Shown: in pieces, positions 49,693 to 61,765 of the stretch | Numbering within the stretch: position 1 is the stretch's first letter | Layout of the letters: every line of letters begins with the position of its first letter | Notes under the pieces: generated by a model | What the model was told of the DNA's origin: nothing | Database searches by the model: none | The model's input: only the letters and a program-made list of their open reading frames with translations | Assembly (NCBI GenBank): GCA_036583965.1 | Contig: JAZBQD010000014.1 | Location: 41,030,990-41,094,989, forward strand | Source: Prunella strophiata | Lineage: Eukaryota; Chordata; Aves; Passeriformes; Prunellidae | DNA: 64,000 nt | Reading direction: 5' to 3' | Program-made: the position numbers and the translations under genes

Positions 49693-50583
49693 TTCCTGTA
49701 GATGCACGTTTTCCCAGTCATTTAGGCTGCAGAGAACAATTTCACATCTGAAAACACAACAGGAATGGGGCTGCTGCCAGCCATCTTTGACCTCAGGTTC
49801 TCTCTTTCTGGTGCTAGTTTATGAATAGACCTCCTCCACCTGAAGATTTGTATTTATACAGCTTTGAGGGCTTATCACCCCTCTGTTCTGTTTGTGTTTG
49901 CAATAACTGACACTTCATGGTATATCTTAGATAAACAGGAAAGGTAGTGAGGCAGAAGTAACCTCACAAGGAAGGGGTACCTTAAAACAGTTAAAATCTA
50001 TTCAGCTTTTTCAGAGAAAGATAGGAAGAAGAAAAAGCAGAAGAAAACAAAACTTTGTTGACCTGGTAAAAAAAATGTATTTTGTCTGTGTTAATTTTTA
50101 TATGTGTTTGCTTCTTATCAATATTTCCTGATTCAAGAGAAATGAGCAGCATATTTATTCATACAATATGAATAATACTACACAAATCTCTTGTAAGAAA
50201 TGTATCTTTATTTATATTTCCCCAGATAATGAGGGAATAATACAGATAATCCAGGTTGTTTCCAGGGCACATGCTCTAAGAAAGGACGTTTGATACAAGG
50301 TAGGAGTCAGCATTCCTTATCAGCAAGACCTATAAAGGACAAAAGAGCAGAGTCTAGAGCATCACTTTTGGTGGGAAATTTAAAAATTGTCTCATGTTCC
50401 CTTCCCATAGAATTTCTGTTGTTTTGGTCATTAACAGACTTTATCTCTGGGACTTGTTTAAACACAAAGCGAAGAATAAATATAATTTTTATTCATCTGC
50501 TTTTTCACCTCATACTTGAGAAAAATATCTTTTTCTGTAATTTCAATTTCTGCTCCTGTGCAACAACTTTGGCAGTATTAGAT
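49693..50583. other. non-coding DNA
   Basis: Unique sequence of moderate composition on the left, with GACCTCAGGTTCTCTCTTTC and similar motifs, becoming AT-rich to the right. The open frame at 50290-50655 overlaps the CR1 fragment and is not a gene. Confidence 0.55.
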
Positions 50584-50646
50584 TTAGAGTTGAACTTGAT
50601 GATCCTAAAGATTTTTTGCAACCTAAGTGAGTCTATGAGTCTGTGG
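50584..50646 (+). mobile_element. CR1 3' end fragment
   Basis: TTAGAGTTGAACTTGATGAT, then GATTTTTTGCAACCTAAGTG and the octamer-type GTCTATGAGTCTGTGG form a diverged CR1 3' terminal module. Only about 63 bp remain, the usual outcome of severe 5' truncation. Confidence 0.85.
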
Positions 50647-51642
50647 ACCTCCTAATAGTCATAAATGTCTGGGCAGTGTGTATGTAACTTCACCAAAAAC
50701 ATTGATGATGCAAGTGATGCAACACAGAAGTTGTATTTTGATAGATACACAACTTTAAATTTGAAAGACTTGTCTTGATTTGAAATGTCTTTCAGAGAAC
50801 TACAGTAAACACCAGCAGCCTGGTCTTACAGCAATTCTCTTTCTTGCAGTTTGTTAATAAACCTTAACACCTATAATATCTTTTTCTACTTGCTCATTGA
50901 GTTTTAGAGGAGATGAAGTCTGAACTGAAGTTAAGAAATTCTATTCTTCTTGTAAATGTAATACACCAATAACTTCTAGATTATTGTTAAATCAATAACT
51001 AAAATTATATTATTTATTAACAATAGCACTTAATTTAGTTATTTAAAAAAAAAATCTGTGTGTTTAATCATAGTTTGGGCAAATGAATTGGAAAGAAATT
51101 CATAGTGTGAGAAATTTTGCCTTTGATATTCCTTTATGGGTGAAAAGTTCTCATCAACTTTCCCTTTGTGTCATCAACTTATATTTTCCTTTTACTGTAT
51201 TGGTGTGTTGATTATTTTCTGTGTTTGGGCTTTGATTTGGGCTGAAAGAGATTTTAATTATCCTTGAAAACATTTTTATTAAAATCAATTTTAAGTCTTA
51301 ATATGTGACCTATCAAAAGCAGAATTTCTTCATGAGTGTATGAATTTCCATACACTTTTTGTTTTCAGGACAACAGTTTTCATTTAAGTGTGACTGATTC
51401 TTTCCTGGCTTTCATCCTTTGGGTGGAATTGGGGGAAGTTTTTCAGCAATTCTCTCCAGTCTGGCCAGTTGTTTAGGTAACCTCAGGTGTTCTGCCAAAA
51501 CTGAACATCAGCATGGCCTTAATGTATCCTGCTCTCTTTCTATGGTGTACTACTGCTACCTAAGCACATATTGGTATTTTCTTATGGAGCTTGGATTTGC
51601 TATGGTGTTCTGAAGGATTTTTGATATGTGATTTAAATATTC

Positions 51643-51687
51643 TTTCTGGTACAAATGTACTTTAAATGTACTTTTCTGGTACAAATT
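51643..51687 (+). repeat. local tandem duplication (30-bp offset)
   Basis: TTTCTGGTACAAAT at 51643-51656 is repeated exactly at 51673-51686, and the intervening sequence repeats AAATGTACTTT. This is a small tandem duplication, probably from replication slippage. Confidence 0.85.
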
Positions 51688-54600
51688 GTTGGCTGGAATG
51701 TTAGAGAAAAGGTCATGCTTTCTGCTCATATAGTCCTGTACCAAATTAAATTGGCCTAATTAAATGAGATTTTACGTGAATATAAATATTTAAAAACAAA
51801 CAAACAAAAAACTTGCAGGTGGGGATTTAAAATCATAAATTGAATGCTGAGCAGATACTGTCTTGGTAGCTGTGAAAAGGAAGGAGTTGGAAGCTCCAAT
51901 AAACAAAAAATTAAGCTATTTCGGGCAGGCTCACATAAAGGGAGTGAATTTGAAACATATGTAAATACTGGAGAGGCAAAAAACCCCCAGATTTTGTTTA
52001 TTTAATGTTATGATATTCAGTAGGAAAATTACACACATTCCTCTGCAAAAATATCAGCCATCCCACATCCCTAATGCATATGCATTATGTACCTTAAATA
52101 AACAACCATCTGATCCAACCATCTGAATGTGATTTAGCCCCAATAGACTTTCTAGGCACTCTAACACATATTTTCTGCTATGTTTGATAGAATTCGAGAT
52201 GACTGTTCTTTTGGCAGTGACCTTTAATTTGAATCTGTCTACCACAGCCATGCTGTTCCATAATCATTGTATCTTTACAAGCTTACTAGGTATTCTCATT
52301 TCCATCTTTGAATAAAATGAAGAAAAAAATAATCTCTGAAATATTAACATGTCTTTTCATGCTTTTATCATCTAAAATATTACTGTACTTTAATTACCAG
52401 GCTGAGAGCAAAGGTAATTTTCACATTAGGAGAACAGAAGCTACATATTTTAGACAGAAGATACAGAATGAAATATAACCGGAAAATGTCACAATACACT
52501 TATTCTTTTTAACACTCCCCCCTGACCAGGCTGAAACTTTCTGTTCTGGGGTGAGCAGATCATCAAGAAAAGGCATATTATTTGTTTCTTCTCTTCTTCC
52601 CTCATTTTTATTGTACTAGTAAACTAACTATTGCATTAGGCATTATTACTTTTTCAAATGTACGCGTATAAGGCTTCTAAGATTCTGAAAATAACTTTTC
52701 CAATAACTCATTTACAGAAGCTGAATATCACTTCCAAATCAAAATAAATTGGTTCTCAAAAACACCATATATGTTACCATATATGAAGGGTAACATCCTG
52801 GCTCTCAGAAAAGCTTTTATGAAGTTTGTTGGATCAATTTTGCACCATTAAAAACTTAATTTCAGAGACCAGGTGCTCAGTTGTTTCTGCAAATTATCCT
52901 AAATGTCACTTTTGAAAAGCTTGTTCTTGATACTCAGTGTATTACAAAAAAAAAAGAAAAAAGTTTCAAAAAAGTACTTCAGACTCTTTAACCCCTAGTA
53001 AACACTTTCATTACCTTTTGGAAACCTATTATACTCTAAACTAATCCAGACCAGTACGTCTAATTTCCTGCCTCTGTCTCTGAATCCTTCCTGTGAAATA
53101 TTTTGAGTTTATGAGAATCGTTGACTCAGCAGTGAGATTTGCTGTAAGAGGGTTGATAGTGTGTGTCATTGAATCCTGGATGGTAGAATTGATTCAGGGA
53201 AGCTCTGTATGGATCCTGTCCTGAAGAGTGCAAGGCAAGATCTAGAAGACCTAGGACAGATGTCACATTCAGCTATGTAAAAATGATTGCATGCTGCTTT
53301 TAGGGTCAGGACTTTTGATGATCGAATCACATTCTGAAGAATATTGCTACAATTTTCATGAATGCTACCACAGAGGAAGCATTTGAATAATATTTGTGTA
53401 GGAAGTGTTTTAGGAGGTGCTTATGAGTCCTGAGAGAATAACCATATAGCATGGCTTATTACAAGACTGATATTGATAGTTCTGTTCCCAAGTGCTGGTT
53501 GTGTTACAGAATTAGACTGCCATACGCTGTGGTTTAACTGTTCAACTTGGCAATACTTTAGAAACAGCAAGTGTACTCATATAGGGCAGAAATAAATTCC
53601 AGAAAGGCTTCAAGGTCAAGACTAGGAAACAGTATTGTAAAGTCTCTCTGTCTCAAACAGAATTCAATTAAGCAAGGAAAGAAAAGGCTGGTAGGGGAAT
53701 TATGACTAAGATCACAGAGTCAGCCTGGTCTTTCATCACCTGATTCAGGTCATGAGGCACAGTGTACTACTCTGTCTTGCTGACCATAAGCAGCAGTTGA
53801 ATGAACTATATTATCTAATGGCTTAATAGAATATAAACTTTTGTAATCTTATCTGAGAAACTGAGTGTTAAATGCAATATGTCTTTTGGAAAACCTTGCA
53901 TGAAAAAAGGTTGAACAACAATTTCTGCCTTCTCCATGACGGTTGCTTATCATATGTTACCTTGGAGCACATGGAAAAGCTTTGATTCTCTGATTTACAA
54001 TATTAAAAATATCTTCTAGGTGCTCTTCTCTTTCTGTAACACCTTCTTGCCTGCTTTTGGATGTCATAGGCAAGGACTTTGTTGATGGAGTGATTAAATG
54101 ATGTGCAGTTTGTCCTTAGCAGTGAAGGTGATAATTACACAGAGAATAGCTTCTAAGGAAGAGGTTTCAGAATAAAAACATCAGCTATGTGTTGCTCTCA
54201 GTAGCATTGGGCCTCTCTTCATTACTGCCCCATCACTCTTCTGAAATTGATTCCATTTCATCCACTTTAATGAAGTTTAACAAAAAATGTTGCTGAAGAA
54301 TTTCAATGTCGCCTTCTCTTTCAGTAGCAGACTTTCTTCAGAGCAGTGAAAATAGCACCTTCTGTTCAATAAAGTAAGCAAAGCGAAGCTGTTAGCAAAA
54401 GGTAAGTTCTAAAGTTTTCTTTTATTAACCAGAATGTTTACAAAGATTTTTTTAAAGTTAATTTTCTTTCACAATAAGATATTTTTTATTCTACTTAGTA
54501 ATTCTCGGAATGTATCTTATGCTTTATGATATAAAATTAAATTTATGGCCCAGTCACATGATTCATTGTGCACATAATATTTTATCTTTTCCTGTGTTGA

Positions 54601-54892
54601 TTATCTTTGCTGTAGGAGAGGTAATGTTTTCTGCATGTGAAAAAGGAAAAAGCAAAGTTGAGGTGAAATTTATGCTTTTTTTCTTTTATTTGCATTGCAT
54701 TTTCAAGCCCTCTATTTCAGAATAGAAGAAATATAATGCAAGAAAACATCAAAATCTTGAGATAACATCCTCACAAAATCAGAACAAGGGAAATGTCCCA
54801 AAGATTTACCTGATTTTCTGAAATAATAATGTGCTCTTTAATGTCATCTACCAGACATTTGCCTGTGAACAAAGTGTTAGTGTGGAAGTTTC

Positions 54893-54958
54893 CTTCAGCT
54901 AGAAACCCAATGTCTTCTAGAAATGTCAGCTAGCTTCAGCTAGAAACCCAATGTCTTC
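54893..54958 (+). repeat. perfect 25-bp direct repeat (41-bp offset)
   Basis: The 25 bases at 54893-54917, beginning CTTCAGCTAGAAACCC and ending ATGTCTTC, recur identically at 54934-54958. The 16 bases between them also contain partial matches (TAGAAATGTCAGCTAG). Perfect identity in non-coding DNA suggests a recent tandem duplication or, less likely, target-site duplications around a lost insert. Confidence 0.93.
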
Positions 54959-55689
54959 ATGAACCACAGCCCAGACTGCACAACAACAAACTGTTCAATG
55001 CAGTGCAAATGCAACAGTGCTCAAAGCAAAAGCCCTTTGGTAGTTCCCAGTGTTATTCAGCTTATCTGCTAGAGTACCATATGCTGGACAAACAACAACA
55101 TTCACTGCATCTGTAAAATCATATGCCAATATCAACTATCTCCAGCAGAATTACTGATACACTACTCATTATGACAATAGCCTTATCATATCCACTGTTT
55201 TTATACCATAAATGAGAAAACGGAGAATTTGGAAATAATGTGTAATTTCTGAACTCATAAACACATGCTAATGAATCAAAGAACTCTATAAATCATGTAA
55301 GCAACATACATGCATAGTTTCTCATGCTATACTCCCTTCCTTTAGGAATCCTTAATTTCATTTAGCAAGAACAATACTATTTTTTGCAGAGGAAATGAGG
55401 GACAAAATAATTTTTGGTCAGTTTCAAGTAATTCTTTCCTTTTTTTTTTTGTTTTTGTTTCCCCATATTGTTCTTAAAACCCTAGTACTAGGCGAGGTGC
55501 TTTATAAGATTAAAGATTTTGCAAAGTATAAACAAGAAACTTTGTTAAGATTATTAAATAGTTAAGAAGACAATGATATACTTATCCTAGAAAATCTTAG
55601 TTTATGTATAATCTGAATGGTGAGGGAAATTTTCCATCCCAAATGGTCTCGTGTTGATTCTTCATCATCTTTATTGGGTTATAGTGGAA

Positions 55690-55850
55690 AAGAAAGAAGA
55701 GAAGAGAAAGAGAAAAGAGAAGAGAAGAGAAGAGAAGAGAAGAGAAGAGAAGAGAAGAGAAGAGAAGAGAAGAGAAGAGAAGAGAAGAGAAGAGAAGAGA
55801 AGAGAAGAGAAGAGAAGAGAAGAGAAGAGAAGAGAAGAGAAGAGAAGAGG
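55690..55850 (+). repeat. (GAGAA)n pentanucleotide microsatellite
   Basis: After an impure start (AAAGAAAGAAGAGAAGAG), perfect AGAGA pentamers run from about 55711 to 55849, ending at AGAGGCCTC. The purines are on the + strand, as in the two GGAA arrays at the other end of the window. Glu/Lys/Arg-rich open frames through it are artefacts of the missing T. Confidence 0.97.
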
Positions 55851-56590
55851 CCTCTTTCTCACTGCAAATATGATCTGCCCATTAGACATCTATCTTATAA
55901 AATATTTATAATCAGCTCTGTCTTGGGATCTTGAGATTTGTTCTCTCCCAGTGATATTTGATAAGAGGTATTGTATCATTTCAGTATTATCTCCAAGGAT
56001 TAGATTGGGATAGCAGTATTTGCACAAATATTGTTTAAGCATCTACAAATCATTTTACACCAGAAATCCACCACAGAATTGATATAGAACAGAACAAACG
56101 AGCCTGAGCAAACACTGCATGAGCTTCCCTCCCTGGCCTTGGTGAATATTTCCTTTACTGTTTGGAAATATGTGGAGTATATTTCTCTCCTCCTACTGTA
56201 AAAAACTGGCTCATGAGATTTCACAGTAATGACAACTACCTTGGAAAGAAAACCTGCTGCATTATTTCATGAAACTAAAATCACTGTTTATGACAATGAA
56301 ACAGTGCATGCCTTGCAGTCCCAGCAATAACCACAATCAGCACTGTGCAGTTAGGTGCATTTGCCTGACCAAAGTAAAAATTTTATTTCCACCAAAAGCT
56401 ATAAAATATGGTTTAGACATTAAATGGTTAAACTGTGACAGAAGTTCTCTGTACATGCACTCATCCTGAAGAGTACACACAGGGATGATTGGCTTAACTT
56501 GATCCTCTGATGGTGATTTAAACTAAATCTGTTGAGAGGGTGGTAATCGTAAAAGTTTCTGGGTTTGGTACTTTAAAATGTTATTTCAGG

Positions 56591-56664
56591 AAAAACAAAA
56601 CAAACAAACAAACAAACAAACAACAACAACAACAAAACAAACAAACAAACAAACAAAAAAAAAA
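56591..56664 (+). repeat. (CAAA)n / (CAA)n simple repeat
   Basis: AACA and ACAA units repeat from 56591, pass through a short (CAA)n, return to (CAAA)n and end in an A run. Confidence 0.95.
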
Positions 56665-59600
56665 CCAAGGAATATACAGGCAAAAATAAATTTGTTTTAA
56701 TTGCAAAATCCTGAAAATTTAATTTATTATTACATAAATCCCTCAACATTGTTCCTGGATTTCAGCTCAGAGTTTTTTAGACAGAAATTATAATCTTCAT
56801 GGCATGCCTAAGTTGAAAATTCTTGGTTTAATTTTTCAAATATACTGACTATAATAACAATGTGAATAACAAATTATTTAATTGAAACTGAGTATGACCC
56901 TGTGAAAAATCAATGCAATTTCATTTTTAGTAAAATTTTTAGTCACTTGTATGGATTATCCATCTGCCTTCCTCACTACAAAGATTTTTACCTTTAGTAG
57001 AAATTTAAAACATCTTAGCATTCAAATTTCAAGTTTTAATTTAATGGCATCAGATTATTTTTTTTAGAATCAAAGATCTTCTGTCCTGATAATTCTCTGA
57101 TATACTTTAAATTTTTCTGAATAGTCTTTATTCATCACTTTGGAATAACTTTTTTCTGAAGACTTTAACCAGCCTACAAAGTATAAGACATTATCTTAAT
57201 CAAGGCAAATGGAAAAGTTTTAGAATGCCTCAGGCTCTGCAGGTCATGCCAGAGTTTTATTGCTCCTTCAGATGTATCATTTTCTAAATCCAAATGAGGA
57301 CATACAGAGTCTATTTCCAATTCTGATTCTAATACAAGAACTTTAATAGTCTGAAGCACTATTCCATAGAGCCACAACACAGGAGAAAGAAATTCCTAGC
57401 TGCTGTGAAACCTTCTCTACCTCATAGCACAACCCACATTTTCATGCAGTGTTATTCTCTTTTCCAATTTGAAATGACATCCTCGGAGGGCTGTGTTCGA
57501 AAGCAGCAGTGGGAGCAAATGCCATTATGAGACAAATCCTCCCCTGAACTGGACTGACATTGTCTCAAACAGGCAGCAGGCCAGCAGTCCCACACCATTA
57601 GCTGAAACTCACAGCTTTCTCTCATCTCTGAAATACAGGCAGCAGAATAAACTGAAGCAGCCTAAACCATAAATGCATGTTTTGAAAATGAAACTTAGAT
57701 AACTAAGGAAAAAAATATTCTCTAATGCTATTCCTGTTTCTCTCATATGATTTAGATTCCCTTTTAAGTTTCAGAAAGCTCTTCTTTATGAAAAATGTTT
57801 GTCAGACATAGTGGTCCTAGGTAGCCTCTAAATGGCTTCTGTATTTTGTCTTTGGTGTTAGACTCCTCAGAGAGAGAGTGTCTTGGTTTTATCTCAGAAC
57901 ACATTTAAATTGTCTTCATGTCCAGGGATATTTTTTTACCCATAGCTGAAAATAAACAAATACCTCCACTTATTTCCTGAACTTTTCTACATGCTGAGTT
58001 ACTGCTCAAAGAATTTGCAGCTGTTCATTCAGTAGAAATTTGCAGAAACCTTTAAAGATGAAAAAGAGCAAATTCAGGAGGACAGGACTGAATTCCTAAA
58101 GTTTATACCTGTGTTTAGAGGAAGGGAAATCCTCATATTTCTCAGAGTTTTGTGCAAAAGAGGTTGATTTTGGAACTGTTTTTGACTGCAGCATTAGTTA
58201 CTAGAATAAGAAAATCTTATTGGCTCACCATTCCCCTATCAGAATTAATCTTTTTGCTGAAAATCCGTGCTACAGAAACAACCTTAAACTGGGTTGTTAA
58301 CACTAATATCTTGATAATTAAAGCATCTGTTCAGCCTCTTTCCTAATATGGATGTATAAATGTATATCTGTGAAAGGTCTTTCACTGGTCTACCTTAATA
58401 AAAAAGTCTAAGAAATAGGGCAGATTGCTGAGTAATTGAACAGGAAGACAGGCAGTGCAGTTTTCATTTAAATCTGTATTTTTGGCATACATAAAATCCT
58501 TCTGCCATTGTTAATAGTATCAATAAATGGTTTCAAATTATTTAGGATATTTTTTTTAATGGAGTCCCATATTCCTTTAGTCCTCTGTTAAAATGCTGAG
58601 ATCACTACAAACAGCCCTTTTGCCAGATGTTCATTCCCCTTTGCATCTATATAAGAAACAAACAAGCAAGAATTTCAGTAGGAGGAAAGAGAACACAGTG
58701 TCAATGTGGCAAAGTAAAATAGCAAAGAGTCTGTGCAAACAATACATGAAAAATTACCCTTGAGGTCCCACAATGGTGTTCTGAAATTGCTCAGATCCAG
58801 CAATGTGCCAAAGGCTGCTTCAGTGACCTATTTTGGACTGTGGAAACAACCACCCCTGAGTTAAAGACAGGCCTTTGAGACCCTGCAGTTCCTTCCTAAA
58901 AAATGCTTTTGTATCTGCATTCTTTTATACAGCTCAGATATACTCCAGCTTGAGCCTTGAAGGTAGAAATTTTTAAGTGTACACTTTTCATACACAATCC
59001 CATCTACCTTCCAATTTTTATTGCTGTAGCATGTTTACAGAGACTTATATCTGTCTCACAGATGGTGTCCAAGCCAGTATTTCCATTTTCAGACCTTTTA
59101 ATCTGTGACAAATGAAAGCAATGAAAGATTTTGGTCTATTAAGATTACTCTCCAGAATGGAATTCATTTCTCCAGTGGAAAAAAGAATTTTTTTGTTTCT
59201 GATTTTTATCATTGATTGCAATTTAAAGAAGTATGTACAAATAAACCCAAAGATATTAACATAACAGTGGTAAATCTGCCAGTTTCATTTTACTGGTTGC
59301 ATTACAGCAGTACTTACATTCTTTATTGACAACTGCCTGTACTAGTAAATTAACAGGCACAAGGGAATGGGAAGAGACAATGCCACAGAGTCACTGCTAC
59401 TATTACCTTGGTAACACAGATGTTTGCACAGACCATTGCTGGGCACAGTACAGGGGACAGCACTGACCAAACCAACTGCCAAAAGGCAGTCCACAGCTTC
59501 AGAGATTTAGCCATCTGATGTGAGCTGTGAAATGACACCTGTTCTCAGAGCTAAAGAGTGCTCTCTGGTTTGCTTCCTTTAATAACATAAATATTATTGT

Positions 59601-59900
59601 TACAGAATTTTTTATTGATGCAGTTTAAACTAAATTGCACTTATCTTGAGAAGAGAAAGGTCCTAGTATAAAAGGAGAGCAATAGAAGGAATCTCAGAAA
59701 AGATCCTTGGAATTTGAGCCAACACAGGGTTCTGCTGCCTTCTGTTGTCTGGATGTAGCAGACATCTATGACAATTCTAATGCTGGCAGAGGGCCATTAT
59801 CCTAACCAGTTATGCTTTGATTCTCTGGTTCCAGATCTCCATACCTGATCTAACTGGGAGCATTGTTATATACACTTTGCTCCTCTTTATCTTCTTCCTC

Positions 59901-59919
59901 TTTTTTTTTTTTTTTTTTT
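59901..59919. repeat. poly(T) tract
   Basis: Pure T run of 19 bases preceded by a CTTCTTCCTC pyrimidine stretch. An A/C-rich stretch, with AAAACAAAACCCC and similar, follows at 59958-60022. Confidence 0.92.
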
Positions 59920-60172
59920 CATATTTGCACTACGAGAGAAAAGCATGGTACAGACAACAAAACCAAAACAAAACAAAACCCCAAACAATAACAAAAACAT
60001 CAAAGAAAACCAAAAAAACAACCCATGATAAAGATTGTAGGATGTGAAGGAAGAGAAGCTTGTTTCAAGGAAAGACGAAAAGTGAAGTAGGATCAACAAC
60101 ACAAGACACTGGACTAAAATTGAAATAATAAAGAACTATATCTGAGGAAAGGAAAAAATCTCTTAATATTTT

Positions 60173-60610
60173 TGTTGTATAGTAAATAGTTATTTCGTTG
60201 ATAATTGTTTTTGCACTGGGTGTTTGGGTCATTTGCACTGTTATATAATCTGTATCCTATCATATCACATGGTTTGTCCCATTTTCCCCTTTCCCCCCCA
60301 CCCAAGCCCTGGTGGCAGTAGTTCATCCCTCGCCCCTTCCCCCCTTGTGTCCCACTGGCTGTGGTCCCCTTCCTTTGCCCCCACTTCCCCTGAACTTAAA
60401 ACCCCCTGCACAGGTGAGCTCATCCTCTTTTCACCTGGAAAGCCCTGTGGATCATCTGGTGGCTCCTACCAAGGAAATAAAGTAGGACTTTGTTCCCGAG
60501 AGGAAAAGAGCCTCTTTCGTCTCTTACTTTTGTCTCATGTGAGATTGATCAGGGCTCAGGTCCAGAGCTAGCCGGATTGGACTGGATCAGCCTCGCAGGT
60601 CAATCTTACA
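60173..60610 (+). mobile_element. probable solo LTR of an endogenous retrovirus
   Basis: The segment has the internal order of a retroviral LTR. A U3-like part contains a C-rich stretch (60290-60375) and ends in a TATA-like CTTAAAAC at 60395. A poly(A) signal AATAAA lies at 60476-60481, about 80 bp later, as expected for a short R region. A U5-like part with GTTCCCGAGAGGAAAAGAGC follows to about 60610. Proposed ends are TGTTGTA at 60173 and CTTACA at 60610, with a weak TTTT flank on both sides. No primer-binding site or gag-like frame follows, so it appears solitary. It is clearly GC-richer than its surroundings. Family and exact boundaries are uncertain. The 115-codon frame inside it is not a gene. 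Confidence 0.62.
60476..60481 (+). promoter_or_regulatory. polyadenylation signal of the LTR
   Basis: AATAAA lies in the middle of the proposed LTR, downstream of the TATA-like element and upstream of a GT/T-rich stretch (GGACTTTGTTCC). This is the usual arrangement at the R/U5 border. Confidence 0.6.
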
Positions 60611-61765
60611 TTTTTAAAAAAAACCTACTCCATTATTCTCCTCACTGCTCTGTTTCCTGTAGTTTCCTTTCCCCATCTTGTTTATTTTCCACTTCTCTTC
60701 CCTCACTGTCTTTGTGTATCCCCAGTGACAACAAAATATTTCATTTTTTTTTCAGTTTTATTTCTTTTTTCTGGACTCCTATAATAACTAGTTTCCTGTA
60801 GTTGCTCTTCTCTCAATATTACACTTCCTGTGTTGCTCTGTTTCCCCTCTGTCTTTACACTCTGCAGGATACTTCTCTCTACTCTGTCTAGCTGATATTT
60901 CTCTCTATTTTTTTTAATCTTAACTTTCTTGTTTCCTCTCTTACTGTGTAAAGTTTCTACTTCCATCTAAGGATCATATCTTTTTAGTAACAACAGATAC
61001 TATTCATTTTTTTAGTATATGTTGTGGGCAGGGATTCATCTCTGGGAATTTTTTTGTGGTTTTGATTTCCATAAGGGAAATCTACTCTTTACTATGAGTA
61101 AAATCACACAATTACAAATTCAGACATGTTAGAGCACATTCTGCTGGTTTTTCTTTCTTTTGATATATTTTTTATTCAAAGGAGTCTGCTCTTTTTCATT
61201 TCTATTCTATTTCAATAAAAAATTATTAACTATGAAAAAACCTTGTGCATTTATGTAGCTTGTTCTGCAGACTAGCATTGAGTGAGGTATGCAGAGCCTA
61301 TCATCTGATGCATCTATCTACAGGAGGGCACATGCCAACTGATAGATTATAAGTATCTATAATCAATAAATAAAGTAGTCTTCTAAAGAATAGCTGTGCT
61401 CTTACTTACCAAACTTTGGGTGACTGGTAATAAATCTTTTGTTTCTTATGTGATTGGTAAGGATTGAAAACAGTCTCTAAAATTTTTATTATCAAGCTTA
61501 CTTTGCCTGTGTTCAGAAAGGATTGAGTTACTTGGTGTTTATAAAACATGAGCCATAGAAAAGACATGACAAAGCAGCCCCATCTGTAAATCAGTCTCTC
61601 CTGGCTGTATAGGCTATGCAGGCAGGCAGCTGCTGCAATTACTATTTAGGAATAGACTCTCCTGCTTAGGCAGTGCAAGTGTTCTGTAGAGATGAAGGCA
61701 AATCAGTCAAATTTCATTTAGGCATTTATAGCTATGAATGAAAAGCTCTGATCTCCATCAAAGTC
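60611..61765. other. pyrimidine-rich then AT-rich non-coding DNA
   Basis: The first 350 bases after the LTR (60611-60965) are strongly biased to C and T on the + strand. They contain GTTTCCTGTAGTT twice, at 60652-60664 and 60791-60803. No retroviral coding block is visible in them. The remainder is AT-rich without recognisable features. Confidence 0.5.

Larger units (their letters stand above)
50647..55689. other. AT-rich non-coding DNA
   Basis: No gene or transposon body was recognised in 5 kb. Two local direct duplications within it are listed separately. Open frames are short and without domains. Confidence 0.55.
55851..60172. other. AT-rich non-coding DNA
   Basis: No gene was recognised. 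It holds the CAAA repeat and a T tract, both listed. A block at 57475-57700 has balanced composition and may be a conserved element. Open frames up to about 76 codons have no recognisable domain. Confidence 0.55.

Noticed and set aside
55617..55934. 105-codon Glu/Arg/Lys frame
   Set aside because: It is produced by the (GAGAA)n repeat, which lacks stops on that strand.
60224..60571. 115-codon Pro/Ser-rich frame
   Set aside because: It lies wholly within the proposed LTR and crosses its TATA-like and poly(A) signals. Its composition reflects the C-rich U3.
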